Shown one piece after another: positions 63,877-64,000 of a DNA stretch of 64,000 bases. Location: positions 496,001-560,000 of the forward strand of contig NZ_KB907309.1 in the NCBI RefSeq assembly GCF_000381925.1. The letters are read 5' to 3'. Both the position numbers and the translations under genes were made by a program. The DNA comes from Nocardia sp. BMG111209. Lineage in GTDB: Bacteria > Actinomycetota > Actinomycetes > Mycobacteriales > Mycobacteriaceae. Under the pieces are notes generated by a model. That model did not search any database. It was not told where the DNA came from and saw only the letters and a program-made list of their open reading frames with translations. Every line of letters begins with the position of its first letter. Position 1 is the stretch's first letter.

Positions 63877-64000
63877 CCCAGTGCCTCGTCGAATCGAAGG
63901 ACCGAGACGCCGGCGCCTCGGTTGTGGAACACCCGCAACCTGGTCATCAGCATGCTGGCGAAGGTCTCCGCCTCCCATTCCGCCAGCTCGTCCGGGCCGT
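63873..64000 (-). CDS. Partial gene, C-terminal 41 codons (5' end outside window)
   Basis: A minus-strand frame enters at 64000 and ends with a TGA at 63873 that overlaps the next ATG (ATGA). The visible end reads GPDELAEWEAETFASMLMTR and continues to FDEALG. Genes at this position beside an EspR-like and a MAB_1171c gene are often ImmA/IrrE-like, but the 41 residues carry no motif that proves it. Confidence 0.55.
   Translation of the reverse strand, partial: GPDELAEWEAETFASMLMTRLRVFHNRGAGVSVLRFDEALG

Overview
The window is high-GC actinobacterial DNA and most resembles Nocardia, or a close mycolic-acid relative such as Rhodococcus. The evidence is a mycolyltransferase/antigen-85-type esterase, a complete mce4 steroid-import operon, a KstR-type sterol regulon, PhoPR, OtsA, an EspR-like DNA-binding protein and many GTG starts. 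Genus and species are inference; gene symbols come from recognising protein motifs and gene order, not from a database search.

Region 1 (1-19.3 kb) is a housekeeping block whose gene set recalls the M. tuberculosis phoP-purQ segment: purQ/purS, an MBL hydrolase, an M20 peptidase, glutamate decarboxylase, a DUF2334 protein, oligopeptidase B, an antigen-85-like esterase, two HIT proteins, purB, a TetR regulator, an aminotransferase, an M23 peptidase, purD and phoP-phoR. Many genes here start 6-8 nt after a TANNNT -10 box, which is the signature of leaderless mRNAs.

Region 2 (19.5-31.5 kb) is a complete pSAM2-like actinomycete integrative and conjugative element (AICE) of about 11.9 kb. It sits in the 3' end of a tRNA-Thr(TGT) gene. 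A 37-bp identical core marks attL (19489-19525) and attR (31430-31466). The element carries int, xis, a RepSA-like initiator, an FtsK-type Tra translocase, a DUF2637 membrane protein, GntR and HTH regulators, a compact orphan C5 cytosine methyltransferase and a gamma-glutamylcyclotransferase-like protein. Its left, gene-poor end holds a perfect 14-bp chromosomal parS sequence and nested inverted repeats.

Region 3 (31.5-46 kb) has the tRNA-Thr, an MbtH-like gene, an alpha/beta hydrolase, a 55-aa gene, otsA, and then the ten-gene mce4 operon on the minus strand (yrbE4AB, mce4ABCDEF, mam4AB). Most mce4 genes overlap by 4 bp. mam4A contains a 33-bp minisatellite coding for 11-aa repeats.

Region 4 (45.8-61.9 kb) is a compact sterol side-chain catabolic cluster: hsd4A, fdxD, fadE26/27, fadD19, an F420-type oxidoreductase, a double-DUF35 protein, ltp4, ltp3, a SnoaL-like protein, cyp125 and fadA5. 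Eight AACNNGTT palindromes of KstR type lie in its intergenic regions and upstream of mce4. A non-sterol island (O-methyltransferase, P-loop kinase, VOC protein, SigG-like sigma factor) interrupts it.

Region 5 (61.9-64 kb) has an EspR-like regulator, a multi-TM protein of the MAB_1171c type and a gene cut by the window edge.
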